Positions 9,831 to 20,505 of a stretch of DNA of 64,000 nt are shown here, in pieces (the first letter of the stretch is position 1; every line of letters starts with the position of its first letter). Source of the stretch: Scolanthus callimorphus (lineage: Eukaryota > Cnidaria > Anthozoa > Actiniaria > Edwardsiidae). The notes beneath the pieces are model-generated. The model saw only the letters and a list, made by a program, of their open reading frames with translations. It had not been told where the DNA came from and ran no database searches. The stretch lies in assembly GCA_033964015.1 (NCBI GenBank), contig CM066921.1, forward strand, positions 23,851,355 to 23,915,354. The letters are read 5' to 3'. Both the position numbers and the translations under genes were made by a program.

Positions 9831-10440
9831 ATGGAAGGCCCGCGCAAGCGGAGCACCATACCTAAGGGAAAAACGTATAGTATACCGTCGAGTTGATTTT
9901 TGAACGTCACGGGCATTATGGATCATTTGGATGACGTCATTGATGACGTAAGGGCACGTGACTTTGGTGTAGAGTTCCTCTAATGGTCTTTGAAAGTTTG
10001 TCCAAGTTTGGCTTCTATAGAAGCTATCCTTCGGGAGATATGATTTTTTCTTTATTTTTCTGGTATCTCCTCAAGGGAACATGCTAAGACAACACTTGGG
10101 ATATTTTGTCTATGCCAAAAAGGGGGTGCTGTAACACGGACACGTGATGTGACGTCATCGATGACGTCATCTATGCTTGAAAAATCAATATCTCGTGAAG
10201 GGAAGACTCTAAAACAACCAAACTTTGGTAGTGTAGTCTAGGTCACCAGATGAGCGAAATGGGGTGGTCACGTGATATGACGTCATCGATGAATTCATGT
10301 ATGCTTGAAAAATTAATATCTCGTGAAGGGAAAACTCTAAAGCAACCATGTAAACCATGTACACATGGGAATCCCTTTCATTCACACAGAAAATTTTATA
10401 ACCAGGAGGTCCGCTTTTAGCCAGTGGCTAAATCTATATA
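9831..10440 (+). mobile_element. TGACGTCA-rich repeat inserted in Penelope 3' UTR
   Basis: It begins near the GGCCCGCGCAAGCGGAGCACC word and ends at GCCAGTGGCTAAATCTATATATTA. It carries several TGACGTCA octamers, TCACGTGA/GGCACGTGAC words and the phrase TATCTCGTGAAGGGAA. The same family is expanded at 51400-54080. Sequence on both sides looks like one Penelope 3' UTR, so the repeat is read as an insertion in it. Confidence 0.7.
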
Positions 10441-10590
10441 TTAATTTTTTTTCCTATTGTTTTTTAGTCTATTTATACTTAGTTCATAATGTATTCAATC
10501 ACTTTTTTAACTTTTTTACTGATGAAAGCTGAATAGCCGAAACGTGTATATAAATGTTTTTTAAAGGGAACTGTAGAAGTTGCTTGGTGT
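10441..10590 (+). mobile_element. Penelope-like 3' end
   Basis: It contains TTTTTTACTGATGAAAGC followed by GAATAGCCGAAACGTG, a motif typical of the 3' end of Penelope-like elements. It fits as the tail of the copy at 8466-9830 after removal of the intervening repeat. Confidence 0.6.
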
Positions 10591-10644
10591 CTAATACCTG
10601 TTCACAATTCAAGAGTATAATATTACATATATAATAACATATAT

Positions 10645-10985
10645 ATGGCTGCTTTAAGTGCCACAAATGCGACTTATGCCGCAATTATTTCATGGAATCT
10701 AGTTCTTTTGCTAGTTTCACTACTGGTAAAACTTATCTTATTAAGGAATCACGCATCCCGCAACGTTATCTGTTTAGCTTCGTCTAACAAATGTAGGTTG
10801 CAGTATGTGGGCTCTACTAAGAATTAGCTTTAAAGTAAGATTTCGCAACCATAAGTCCCATAGCAAAAACAACAAACGCACTTGTGAATTATCCAAGCAT
10901 TTCAATGACACACCTCATGCGCTTTCTGACTTCTCCTATATTTGCATTGAGGCGCTTACGCGGACTGATAACATAGAAGCCAGAA
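10645..10985 (+). pseudogene. Second Penelope-like fragment (GIY-YIG region)
   Basis: Frames at 10645-10827 and 10805-11056 encode parallels of the linker and nuclease region (KCRLQYVGST, KVRFRNHKSH, TCELSKHFND..H). This copy keeps the YVG that the upstream copy has changed. It has at least two frame breaks and stops abruptly at about 10985, exactly where unit A sequence starts. It therefore marks the left boundary of the GPCR array. Confidence 0.75.
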
Positions 10986-11727
10986 GGCTTTACGGTTGGA
11001 AATCGATAGCGAGAGTTCGCAGAATTATGAAAATCGCACTAAAAAACGGACATTGATGCTATAGCGCAATTACTTTTTCCTGGAATTATAAATGAGCATC
11101 ATGATCTTTTAGTAAGAGCCATTTTTTCGTGACAAAAAATATAAATATACGAAGATCATGCATGGCACTCCTGATCATAGGAAAAGTATAATTTCGTGAA
11201 TTTTGTGGAGATCTCGCTGATGAGATCCTCAAGAGTGCTCAGGCGTTTTCCGCTTTCTGTAATTAGGCAAAAGCTTTGTCATCAGGCAAAGTCTATTAAC
11301 TGCGCGTGAAGGAAATGATCGTGTTAAAGAGATAAATTGTCGAGTTAATTTGGGTGTGCCATGACTGGTTATTGGTTAAACGTCATGGTTTTTAATACCT
11401 GGTTATAGCATCATGGTCCTAAACCTTTTCAAGGTGTTTTTAATTCCAGTCAGCGGCGATTATTTTCTTTGAATTAGTAACACGTATTAAAACATATTTC
11501 AACGACCTGCGACTTGCAGCGGTTTTAGCCTACTAAAATATAAGGTAAATATAAGGAACTAGATTATCTCTGAAAATCAAAATCCCGCGTTCATTGGTTC
11601 AACCGTGTCTATTTTTCATTTAGCCGCCGCACATTTCCTGGACAATTGCCCTTATGCCGAAGATAAACTATCTGAAGAACTGTTTGATTATTTATGCCTC
11701 AGCATCTCCAACTTTCGTGCCCATGCC
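10985..11727 (+). repeat. Unit A, sequence downstream of GPCR copy 1
   Basis: Homologous to 21463-22227 of unit B, but the left arm of the hairpin MITE is missing because the unit is truncated here. It contains a deleted version of the 46-codon frame described at 21652 and the block GTCATGGTTTTTAATACC shared by all units. It is the 3' flank of the minus-strand GPCR. No further gene is seen. Confidence 0.75.
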
Positions 11728-12723
11728 TCATGGTGAGGGCAGGTTTTGTGGTTGTACAGTGTTCCACTTCTGTAGTCGCAGAACCTTGACAAACTCGCCT
11801 CTTAATTCAGTGTTTCTCCAGCAGTATAGAACAGGATCGAATAGAGAATTTAAAGGAATCAGACCTTGGGCAATGGGAAGTAATGTGTGAATCAAATACC
11901 TCGGAATAACGTCATTAGATATTCTAACAACAAGAATAGTTATCATGGAAGGAAAAAAACTGAGGACTAGTAAGCCTATGACAGCAGCGATAGTTTTGAT
12001 GGCTTTCCAGTCCCGTTGGTATTTGATCTGATTTTCATGAGTTACTTGCTGTTGCTTGGCTTGTTTTTTGTGCCTTTGTGAGTGGCGAATGATATGTCCG
12101 TAGCAGAAGAGCATGAAGAGAACCAACAGGGACAAGTAAAGAATCAAAAATACTAAAAGAACTGTTGGAGTGAACTGCACTAAAAAAAGAATACCGACAC
12201 TCATTGGGGCAGCGAAGCTGACTGCACACGCGACTATCAGGCGCTTGGTGTTTATCAGACTGTTGTACTTATAAGGCTGTGTTATGGCGATGTACCGTTC
12301 AAATGTTATAACAGCCAAGATACTTAATGATGCTAGCACAACCAACAACATGGAAAACAAGGAGGCAGTCTCGATCGTACAAGATGTTTCTCCTCCTACA
12401 AGATGACTCGTTTCCTTAGCAACGTAGAGAGGCTGTACGACTGCGCCGTTTAGTAAGTCAGTTGCCGCTAAGAAGACAAGTGCAATGTTGGATTCCTTCT
12501 CTCTGAGAGAGGGCTTGCTCAGAATGATTTTAATGGCGATGGCGTTTAGTCCCACGATTAGCGGTGATGCGATAATAGAAATGACAATCAAAGTGATCGA
12601 GGATGCTGTAGTTGAAGACGTTTTGTACGAGTTATCCCATGTAAAATCGCCGTGAAAAAGACACTCTGTTAAATGGCTGCTATTCTTGCGAAAAACCACT
12701 GTTTGCCCTAGACTTTCATTCAT
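11728..12723 (-). CDS. Class A (rhodopsin-type) GPCR, array copy 1, intronless
   Basis: This is a 331-residue seven-TM receptor. The ATG is clear and the N-terminus has two N-glycosylation sequons (N2, N14). TM1 carries GLN60, TM2 LAATD89, and C115 begins TM3, which ends in the ERY motif (142-144). TM6 has SFFP in place of CWxP, and TM7 has DP296-300LY in place of NPxxY. A long basic intracellular loop 3 (about 212-240) follows TM5. TM5 lacks an obvious conserved proline, which recalls the melanocortin/adenosine-related group; the ligand cannot be told from sequence. The stop comes about 17 codons earlier than in copies 3 and 4, because a 13-base deletion creates TGA. The reading frame is otherwise intact, so it could be functional. 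Confidence 0.9.
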   Translation of the reverse strand: MNESLGQTVVFRKNSSHLTECLFHGDFTWDNSYKTSSTTASSITLIVISIIASPLIVGLNAIAIKIILSKPSLREKESNIALVFLAATDLLNGAVVQPLYVAKETSHLVGGETSCTIETASLFSMLLVVLASLSILAVITFERYIAITQPYKYNSLINTKRLIVACAVSFAAPMSVGILFLVQFTPTVLLVFLILYLSLLVLFMLFCYGHIIRHSQRHKKQAKQQQVTHENQIKYQRDWKAIKTIAAVIGLLVLSFFPSMITILVVRISNDVIPRYLIHTLLPIAQGLIPLNSLFDPVLYCWRNTELRGEFVKVLRLQKWNTVQPQNLPSP

Positions 12724-13247
12724 TTTAGTGTCTGTGAAAAATTCCGCTCACTTATAGTAGTACACTTGTTGTCAAATGTTCAGCGTTCGTGCAAATTCCG
12801 TTCCAGTAAAATGTCTTTGTCCAGCTAGAAAAGGAACTTTGAAAGCAAATCAAGAGGTTCAAACCCAAGTTGCAATAAGAGTCTGTGACGCTCAACGTTT
12901 CAGCTTTTTTTTTTCAGATTCTGCGTGACGCTAGAAGACATAGGCTTGTGTCTTGCTTGAACCTCATTCGCCTTCTGTCCCGATTCGTAATCTGGACTCA
13001 TGAAGACCACCTCCCTTTACCACATTCAAGAACCTCCAGAAAGCCACTATATTTACCAGCCTAGGAACACACCGAATCATAGCAAGCATCCTTTTCCATC
13101 GGATGACTTAAAGAATGAAGAGCACAATTCACGATTGAATTGTGTAAATCCAGTATCCCTTTGCTTGTATATGGATATTTGGGGATCTCTACACGTAATT
13201 CGTCTACTTATATCGAATGAACACAATAACAAATGAGTGACAAGGGT
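12724..13247. other. Conserved 5' flank of GPCR copy 1
   Basis: This matches the 5' flanks of copies 2 to 4, including GTACACTTGTTGTCAAATGTTCAGCG and the TCAGATTCTGCGTGACGC block. It probably holds the promoter and 5' UTR, but I see no convincing TATA box or start signal. No gene is seen on either strand. Confidence 0.5.
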
Positions 13248-13481
13248 TCATTTATTGTACGGATGGCAGCAACTTCCTGAGATGCTATTCCCACACATGA
13301 ATACAAAAGCTCCTAACAAACTATGAAATAACTTTTCTACGGCGCTTCCAGCTGACGTGGGGCGTTCCGTGCACTTGTCGAGAAACGTTTTAACCGACTT
13401 TAAAAAAGCGGTAATGGGTTTTTTCAAGAGTTCCTTGACATTAACTTCTTCAAACACAATCAATGAATTACCTGGCTGCAT
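13248..13481 (-). CDS. Unrecognised 77-residue ORF upstream of GPCR
   Basis: It opens with ATG and ends in a Cys-rich tail, CGNSISGSCCHPYNK. The stop codon overlaps an AATAAA (ACAATAAATGA), a possible polyadenylation signal. Equivalents occur in units B (23755-23990, one-base insertion), C (32050-32290, two-base deletion) and D (37620-37830, internal deletion), so only the unit A copy is open. It could be the duplicated last exon of a neighbouring gene whose other exons were not copied. Function unknown. Confidence 0.35.
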   Translation of the reverse strand: MQPGNSLIVFEEVNVKELLKKPITAFLKSVKTFLDKCTERPTSAGSAVEKLFHSLLGAFVFMCGNSISGSCCHPYNK

Positions 13482-13699
13482 AGTTCCTAAAGTAAACTTT
13501 CACGTGGTGCTATAGGGGACAGCATTTAAGGGAAATTTCAACATTGTTTGGCTAAATTTTGAACTCGGTGAAACATGGTGTCATGACCGACACCTTTTCT
13601 CGCAACATTTCACTCGGCAGCATGTTGTGTGGAAAAGCTTTACCTATAAGAGCTGGGATATCTAACAGGTACCTATCTCGAAAAAACTGCAATTTTCGA

Positions 13700-15199
13700 A
13701 TTATAAACCCTAAAAGGTACGACGAGCACCCCCGCCCCAGAAAATAGTCCCCACCGGGGGCCCAAACATATATAGCCTATTGCAATTTCTATTGTAAGAA
13801 TTAATGTTACTTATCAGTGAAAACATTTCTGTAAAGACCTTACTATCGAAAGAAGTTAGCCAGTCAGAAAGCGAGTACAGTACAAAGAATATATATTGAC
13901 TTTCTTGAGATCTCAGCCATCGAAAGATTCGCTTTTCTCTAAAAACTGTCAAAATTATGAGCAAACATCACTTCAAAACACTTAAAATTACTCATCGCAA
14001 AACCTAGTTCAGGTATTAAATTTCCTTAAAATGGTTTGGATTAATAACAAACGTTTTACGGGATGGCCCGGTTGACGTAGTCGCATAGTAAGGAGGCCAA
14101 ACTTGTGCCTAACAAGCATCTAAGTACCTTTGTCGGTAACAGGTGAGAAACAACTTCCGTGCGTTAGACAAACAAGCCAAACGACTCTCAAGTGTCGCAA
14201 TCAGGAATCTGAAGCTCCTCAAGAACCCCTAGAAGTTTAGTCATTCACTGGTAAAACCATTTCCTCGGCAAAAGTACCTAAATGAGGAATTCCAATAACA
14301 CCATTAGATGAACAATTAGACGAACTTTTTCCTGAGAAAACAATATCCTCGACAACAAAAATAATCATTGCAACATTCATGTAGTATTCCCTACATGAAT
14401 GTAATAAATTTATATTGATAATAAATCTATATTCATAACTTAGTTTCTTCCAAATAAAAATAAACCGAGAAAGGTGCTTCAGTCCAATATCATTCAAGAA
14501 AGTGCTTCAAGTGTCGCAATCAGGAACGTGATGCTCCTCAAGAACCCCTAGAAGTTTAGTCATTCACTGGTAAAACCATTTCCTTGGCAAAAGTACCTAA
14601 ATGAGGAATTCCAATAACACCATTAGATGAACAATTAGACAAACAATTGGACGAACTTTTTCCTGAGAAAACAATATCCTCAACAACAAAAATAATCATT
14701 GCAACATTCATGCAGTATTCCCTACATGAATGTAATAAATCTATATTCATAACTCAGCAGTTTCTTCCAAATAAAAATAAACCGAGAAAAGTGCTTCAGT
14801 CCAATATCATTCAAGAAAGTGCTTCAGAACACATCTTTCAAGAAAGTCTTATAATTTGATTCAATAGTGAAGGAGCTGTGTGGGATCCAAACTTTCTATA
14901 TTATAATATTTTAAACCGTTTGAAAAGGCTCCGAGGTGGACACCCTCTCGAGCTAACTGCTACCGGACCTACCGTGGATGTGATACATATCACTCAGAGG
15001 GTTGCAAGCTGGTTAGCTTTTTGAAATCGACGCGAGGAGAGAAGCTGCCATTCAAACATTTTCTTTAGCGGGGAGAAGCTGTCCGCCATGTTTGGCGTTG
15101 CTTCACAAAGAAAGCTAAATTTTCCATGAATTTAAGCTTGAAATTTTAGGCTTTTTTATTTTCAACAGGAGCCTTAAAGTTGAACTACTTTTGTTTTAA
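13700..15199 (+). repeat. Unit A, segment between ORF and palindrome insertion
   Basis: Shared with units 0, B and C. Unit A alone has a local tandem duplication: the block from AAGTGTCGCAATCAGGAA through the PVND frame occurs twice (about 14190-14505 and 14506-14850). Within it the second copy has a 12-base in-frame expansion (ACAATTAGACAA twice). Two ORFs, 14237-14497 and 14556-14750, are the two copies of the unrecognised frame described at 6559. Confidence 0.75.
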
Positions 15200-15895
15200 G
15201 GTTACTGAGAACCTTCGCGCACGTTGTTCGGAAAAAAAATCATATACGTCCTTAGTTTAATCAAAATATGACAACCTATATATCGTTGGAAAGCTTATAG
15301 AATTGACTAGCGGGCTATGGCAAAAAGAAATCACTTATCGATACCTGTAATTTTTCTTAAAGCATTGATTAAATATTTTGGTGTGCTATTTTCACGAGCT
15401 AACGCTGTCGAACTGCTGGACCATGACTCCCAAGTAACATATTGTTTTAATCCTTAAAGGTGTTCCTCAAAAACCGTGTCTGCGATTTTTTAAATTTTGT
15501 TTCCTTCAAAAGTTATGAATTTTTTAAATTTTTAGAGCGTGAAAATTCTACAAAATTTGACCTTCCAAATTTAAAAGCTCGATAACTTTTGAACAAAGCA
15601 AAATTTAAAAAAACGCAGACACGGTTTTTGAGAAACACCTTTAAGGGTTGAAACAATGTGTTACTTGGGAGTCGAGGTCGAGCAGTTCGACAGCGTTAGC
15701 TCTTGGAAATCTCACACCCGAATTTTTAGTAAAACCTTTAAAAATTTCTAATTATGAAAAAATTATTTCTTTTTGCTATAGTTCGCTAGTCCATTCTATA
15801 AGCTTTCCAACGATATATAGGTTGATATGTTTTGGTTAAACTAAGGACGTGTATGATTTTTTTTTCGAACACGTGCGCGAAGGTACTCAGTAACC
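15200..15895. mobile_element. Full-length palindromic TTAA-flanked foldback MITE
   Basis: The flanks are TTAA at 15196-15199 and 15896-15899; units 0 and B show the empty site with one TTAA. Almost the whole 696 bp is a palindrome with arms of about 340 bp: GGTTACTGAG...TTCGCGCACGT pairs with ACGTGCGCGAAGG...CTCAGTAACC, and CTAACGCTGTCGAACTGCT occurs near both inner ends. TTAA targets are used by piggyBac and Kolobok transposases; which one acted here cannot be told. There is no coding capacity. Confidence 0.9.
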
Positions 15896-16059
15896 TTAAT
15901 AATTTGTAGCTCAAATCCGGACAGATGTTGTTGTTTTAGGCTCTCGTACTCAGACCTTTTTTTTACGTGGTGATTTCTCACACCTATTTTATCACCTGAA
16001 AAGGTGTTATTTTTAACCTCTTTATTTGACGCTAATTTTGGTATTATCTTAACACCCTA

Positions 16060-16345
16060 AAATTAACAGTATAAATAGCCGTTTTGGAGAACTGTTAATT
16101 TGGCCGACATGTTGCTGCACATCTCTCTGCTTCGGTACAAACATGTCGACTCTATACATATTTCCTGGTACAAAATGGCGCGACTTCATTTCCATGCATT
16201 TCGCTCGGAAAACAATCAATCGGCTCCAAATTTAGCCAGGAAACACAATTTTGTGTTCTCTTTACAGCGTTTAAGAGCATATGTGGGGAAATAAATTTAG
16301 TCACGTGACAACTGAAAACCAAAAATAACATTTCACGTTATAGAA
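16060..16345 (+). repeat. Dispersed repeat, GPCR-unit end
   Basis: The block with AGCCGTTTTGGAGAACTG, TGTTGCTGCACATCTCTC and AAATGGCGCGAC TTCATTTCC precedes the satellite in units A, B and C. It also occurs at 7340-7510 and 37915-38165, and inverted at 50880-51145. Because it occurs outside the units too, it is a dispersed element and not just unit sequence. Confidence 0.75.
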
Positions 16346-16665
16346 CAACTAGCATCGAAGAACACGACGCCCAAACCCGTAACGCGCCACAGTCACGCTA
16401 CCGCGAACCCGAGTGTTCATCCCCATACCTCATTACAATAACAATGGCATCAGGGATCTATATATTAATACCGTAACGCGCCACAGTCATGCTACCGCGA
16501 ACCCGAGTGTTGATCCCCATACATCATTACAATAACAATGGCACCAGGGATCTATATATTAATACCGTAACGCGCCACAGTCACGCTACCGCGAACCGGA
16601 GTGTTCATCCCCATACCTCATTACAATAACAATGGCATCAGGGATCTATATATTAATACCGTAAC

Positions 16666-17511
16666 TGTTATATGCTGACGATCAAGCTATATTTGCAGAC
16701 TCTATCGAGGAGCTGCAAACAATCCTCAATATATACGATCAGACTTTCACCCGCTTTGGCCTTCAAATGTCATACTCAAAAACTGAAACGATGGCTTTCA
16801 ACGTAGAAGAGGATGTTCAGAACAGAGATACCCTCCTTCAAGTAAATAACATCAAAATAAAAAACGTTAGAAGCTTCAGATATCTGGGATATACAGTCAC
16901 TAACACAAATGATAATGCTAAGTCGCTTGGCCTGAGAATTGGCTCGGCATTCGAAAAATGGAATGACCTCAAGCATGTCCTGACAGATCATAACATAACG
17001 ATGTCAACCAGAGCTAAGTTTCTGAATGCATGCGTTCGCTCCAGACTTCTCTATAGCGTGCAGATATGGCCGTTGACAGAGAAAGAGCAGACGAAGATTG
17101 AAAGTGTATGGCATGGATTTTTGAGACGGATGGTGAAGGGGGGATACAAGAGAATAAAGGACGACAGTAATGAGGAGGTTGAAGATGATAAGGGATGGCG
17201 TTTCAAGCTATCTAACGCGGATCTACGGCGCATTACCGGTACCCGGCCAATAAGGACATTCTGCGTCCAACAGCACTTGAAGTACCTGGCCCACATATGT
17301 AGAATGGACAATGGTGATGTCAGAAAACAAATACTTTTTGACGAACGTGCTCCAAAATGGACTAACCTAGAGAAATATGTTCAAATGGATGCACAACAGA
17401 TCAGGAGAATAATGATGGACAGGACAAGGTTCCTGTGTCTATTAGATACAATAGACACGCCCTAGTGGAGACAAATCTCCAGAAAAGGGAACAAGAAGAA
17501 GAAGAAGAAGT
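16666..17511 (+). mobile_element. 5'-truncated LINE inserted in the satellite
   Basis: The insertion separates two satellite monomers and leaves a possible GTAAC duplication at its ends. It ends in an (AAG)n tail (17494-17510). Short microsatellite tails are characteristic of RTE-type LINEs, and the RT C-terminus inside is compatible with that. It is present only in the A|B array, so it is younger than the array's founding. Confidence 0.8.
16668..17465 (+). CDS. Reverse transcriptase C-terminal part of RTE-like LINE
   Basis: The frame starts at the truncation point with LYADDQAIF, the RT catalytic YADD box, so the real 5' end is missing; the first ATG (16767) is internal. It continues through the RT thumb (FRYLGYTV, RLLYSVQIWPL) and a C-terminal region with ITGTRPIR and LKYLAHICRMD, ending IDTP-stop. 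The open frame of 266 codons is undamaged. Without the endonuclease and the N-terminal RT it cannot be active. Confidence 0.85.
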   Translation, partial: LYADDQAIFADSIEELQTILNIYDQTFTRFGLQMSYSKTETMAFNVEEDVQNRDTLLQVNNIKIKNVRSFRYLGYTVTNTNDNAKSLGLRIGSAFEKWNDLKHVLTDHNITMSTRAKFLNACVRSRLLYSVQIWPLTEKEQTKIESVWHGFLRRMVKGGYKRIKDDSNEEVEDDKGWRFKLSNADLRRITGTRPIRTFCVQQHLKYLAHICRMDNGDVRKQILFDERAPKWTNLEKYVQMDAQQIRRIMMDRTRFLCLLDTIDTP

Positions 17512-20505
17512 AACGCGCCACAGTCACGCTACCGCGAACCGGAGTGTTGATCCCCATACCTCATTACAATAACAATGGCACCAGGGATCTATATACTAAT
17601 ACCGTAACGCGCCACAGTCACGCTACCGCGAACCGGAGTGTTGATCCCCATACCTCATTACAATGACAATGGCATCAGGGATCTATATATTAATACCGTA
17701 ACGCGCCACAGTCAGGCTACCGCGAACCGGAGTGTTGATCCCCATACCTCATTACAATGACAATGGCACCAGGGATCTATATATTAATACCGTAACGCGC
17801 CACAGTCACGCTACCGCGAACCGGAGTGTTGATCCCCATACCTCATTACAATAACAATGGCATCAGGGATCTATATATTAATACCGTAACGCGCAACAGT
17901 CACGCTACCGCGAACCGGAGTGTTGATCCCCATACCTCATTACAATAACAATGGCATCAGGGATCTATATATTAATACCGTAGCGCGTCACAGTCACGCT
18001 ACCGCGAACCGGAGTGTTGATCCCCATACCTCATTACAATAACAATGGCACCAGGGATCTATATATTAATACCGTAACGCGCCACAGTCACGCTACCGCG
18101 AACCGGAGTGTTCATCCCCATACCTCATTACAATAACAATGGCACCAGGGATCTATATATTAATACCGTAACGCGCCACAGTCACGCTACCGCGAACCGG
18201 AGTGTTCATCCCCATACCTCATTACAATAACAATGGCACCAGGGATCTATATATTAATACCGTAACGCGCCACAGTCACGCTACCGCGAACCGGAGTGTT
18301 CATCCCCATACCTCATTACAATAACAATGGCACCAGGGATCTATATATTAATACCGAAACGCGCCACAGTCACGCTACCGCGAACCGGAGTGTTCATCCC
18401 CATACCTCATTACAATAACAATGGCACCAGGGATCTATATATTAATACCGTAACGCGCCACAGTCACGCTACCGCGAACCGGAGTGTTGATCCCCATACC
18501 TCATTACAATGACAATGGCATCAGGGATCTATATATTAATACCGTAACGCGCCACAGTCAGGCTACCGCGAACCGGAGTGTTCATCCCCATACCTCATTA
18601 CAATAACAATGGCATCAGGGATCTATATATTAATACCGTAACGCGCCACAGTCACGCTACCGCGAACCGGAGTGTTGATCCCCATACCTCATTACAATAA
18701 CAATGGCATCAGGGATCTATATATTAATACCGTAACGCGCCACAGTCACGCTACCGCGAACCGGAGTGTTGATCCCCATACCTCATTACAATAACAATGG
18801 CACCAGGGATCTATATATTAATACCGTAACGCGCCACAGTCACGCTACCGCGAACCGGAGTGTTGATCCCCATACCTCATTACAATAACAATGGCATCAG
18901 GGATCTATATATTAATACCGTAACGCGCCACAGTCACGCTACCGCGAACCGGAGTGTTGATCCCCATACCTCATTACAATAACAATGGCACCAGGGATCT
19001 ATATATTAATACCGTAACGCGCCACAGTCACGCTACCGCGAACCGGAGTGTTCATCCCCATACCTCATTACAATAACAATGGCACCAGGGATCTATATAT
19101 TAATACCGTAACGCGCCACAGTCACGCTACCGCGAACCGGAGTGTTCATCCCCATACCTCATTACAATAACAATGGCACCAGGGATCTATATATTAATAC
19201 CGTAACGCGCCACAGTCACGCTACCGCGAACCGGAGTGTTGATCCCCATACCTCATTACAATAACAATGGCACCAGGGATCTATATATTAATACCGTAAC
19301 GCGCCACAGTCACGCTACCGCGAACCGGAGTGTTCATCCCCATACCTCATTACAATAACAATGGCACCAGGGATCTATATATTAATACCGTAACGCGCCA
19401 CAGTCACGCTACCGCGAACCGGAGTGTTGATCCCCATACCTCATTACAATGACAATGGCATCAGGGATCTATATATTAATACCGTAACGCGCCACAGTCA
19501 TGCTACCGCGAACCGGAGTGTTGATCCCCATACCTCATTACAATAACAATGGCACCAGGGATCTATATATTAATACCGTAACGCGCCACAGTCACGCTAC
19601 CGCGAACCGGAGTGTTCATCCCCATACCTCATTACAATAACAATGGCACCAGGGATCTATATATTAATACCGTAACGCGCCACAGTCACGCTACCGCGAA
19701 CCGGAGTGTTCATCCCCATACCTCATTACAATAACAATGGCACCAGGGATCTATATATTAATACCGAAACGCGCCACAGTCACGCTACCGCGAACCGGAG
19801 TGTTCATCCCCATACCTCATTACAATAACAATGGCACCAGGGATCTATATATTAATACCGTAACGCGCCACAGTCACGCTACCGCGAACCGGAGTGTTGA
19901 TCCCCATACCTCATTACAATGACAATGGCATCAGGGATCTATATATTAATACCGTAACGCGCCACAGTCAGGCTACCGCGAACCGGAGTGTTCATCCCCA
20001 TACCTCATTACAATAACAATGGCATCAGGGATCTATATATTAATACCGTAACGCGCCACAGTCACGCTACCGCGAACCGGAGTGTTGATCCCCATACCTC
20101 ATTACAATAACAATGGCATCAGGGATCTATATATTAATACCGTAACGCGCCACAGTCACGCTACCGCGAACCGGAGTGTTGATCCCCATACCTCATTACA
20201 ATAACAATGGCACCAGGGATCTATATATTAATACCGTAACGCGCCACAGTCACGCTACCGCGAACCGGAGTGTTGATCCCCATACCTCATTACAATAACA
20301 ATGGCATCAGGGATCTATATATTAATACCGTAACGCGCCACAGTCACGCTACCGCGAACCGGAGTGTTGATCCCCATACCTCATTACAATAACAATGGCA
20401 CCAGGGATCTATATATTAATACCGTAACGCGCCACAGTCAGGCTACCGCGAACCGGAGTGTTCATCCCCATACCTCATTACAATAACAATGGCACCAGGG
20501 ATAAT

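Larger units (their letters stand above)
16365..20505 (+). repeat. 94-bp satellite array at A|B junction
   Basis: Monomer of 94 bp (GTAACGCGCCACAGTCACGC ... ATATATTAATACC), about three copies before and 32 after a LINE insertion (16666-17511). Sites that vary between monomers (GTGTTC/GTGTTG, CACCAGG/CATCAGG, CAGGCTACC, CCGAAACGC) show that nine consecutive monomers at about 18177-19020 recur in the same order at 19587-20430, an offset of 1410 bp or 15 monomers. The array ends at CAGGGATAATATAATACTA, the same right boundary as at the other two junctions. Open frames at 18327 and 19737 are satellite sequence. Confidence 0.97.

Noticed and set aside
18327..18512. 61-codon ORF seen twice, 1,410 bp apart
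   Set aside because: It is satellite sequence read in one frame across two monomers; the repeat explains the identical copy at 19737.
17511..20505. CRISPR-like array of regularly spaced repeats
   Set aside because: The whole 94-bp monomer is conserved, with no alternating conserved repeat and unique spacer. This is a satellite in a eukaryotic genome.
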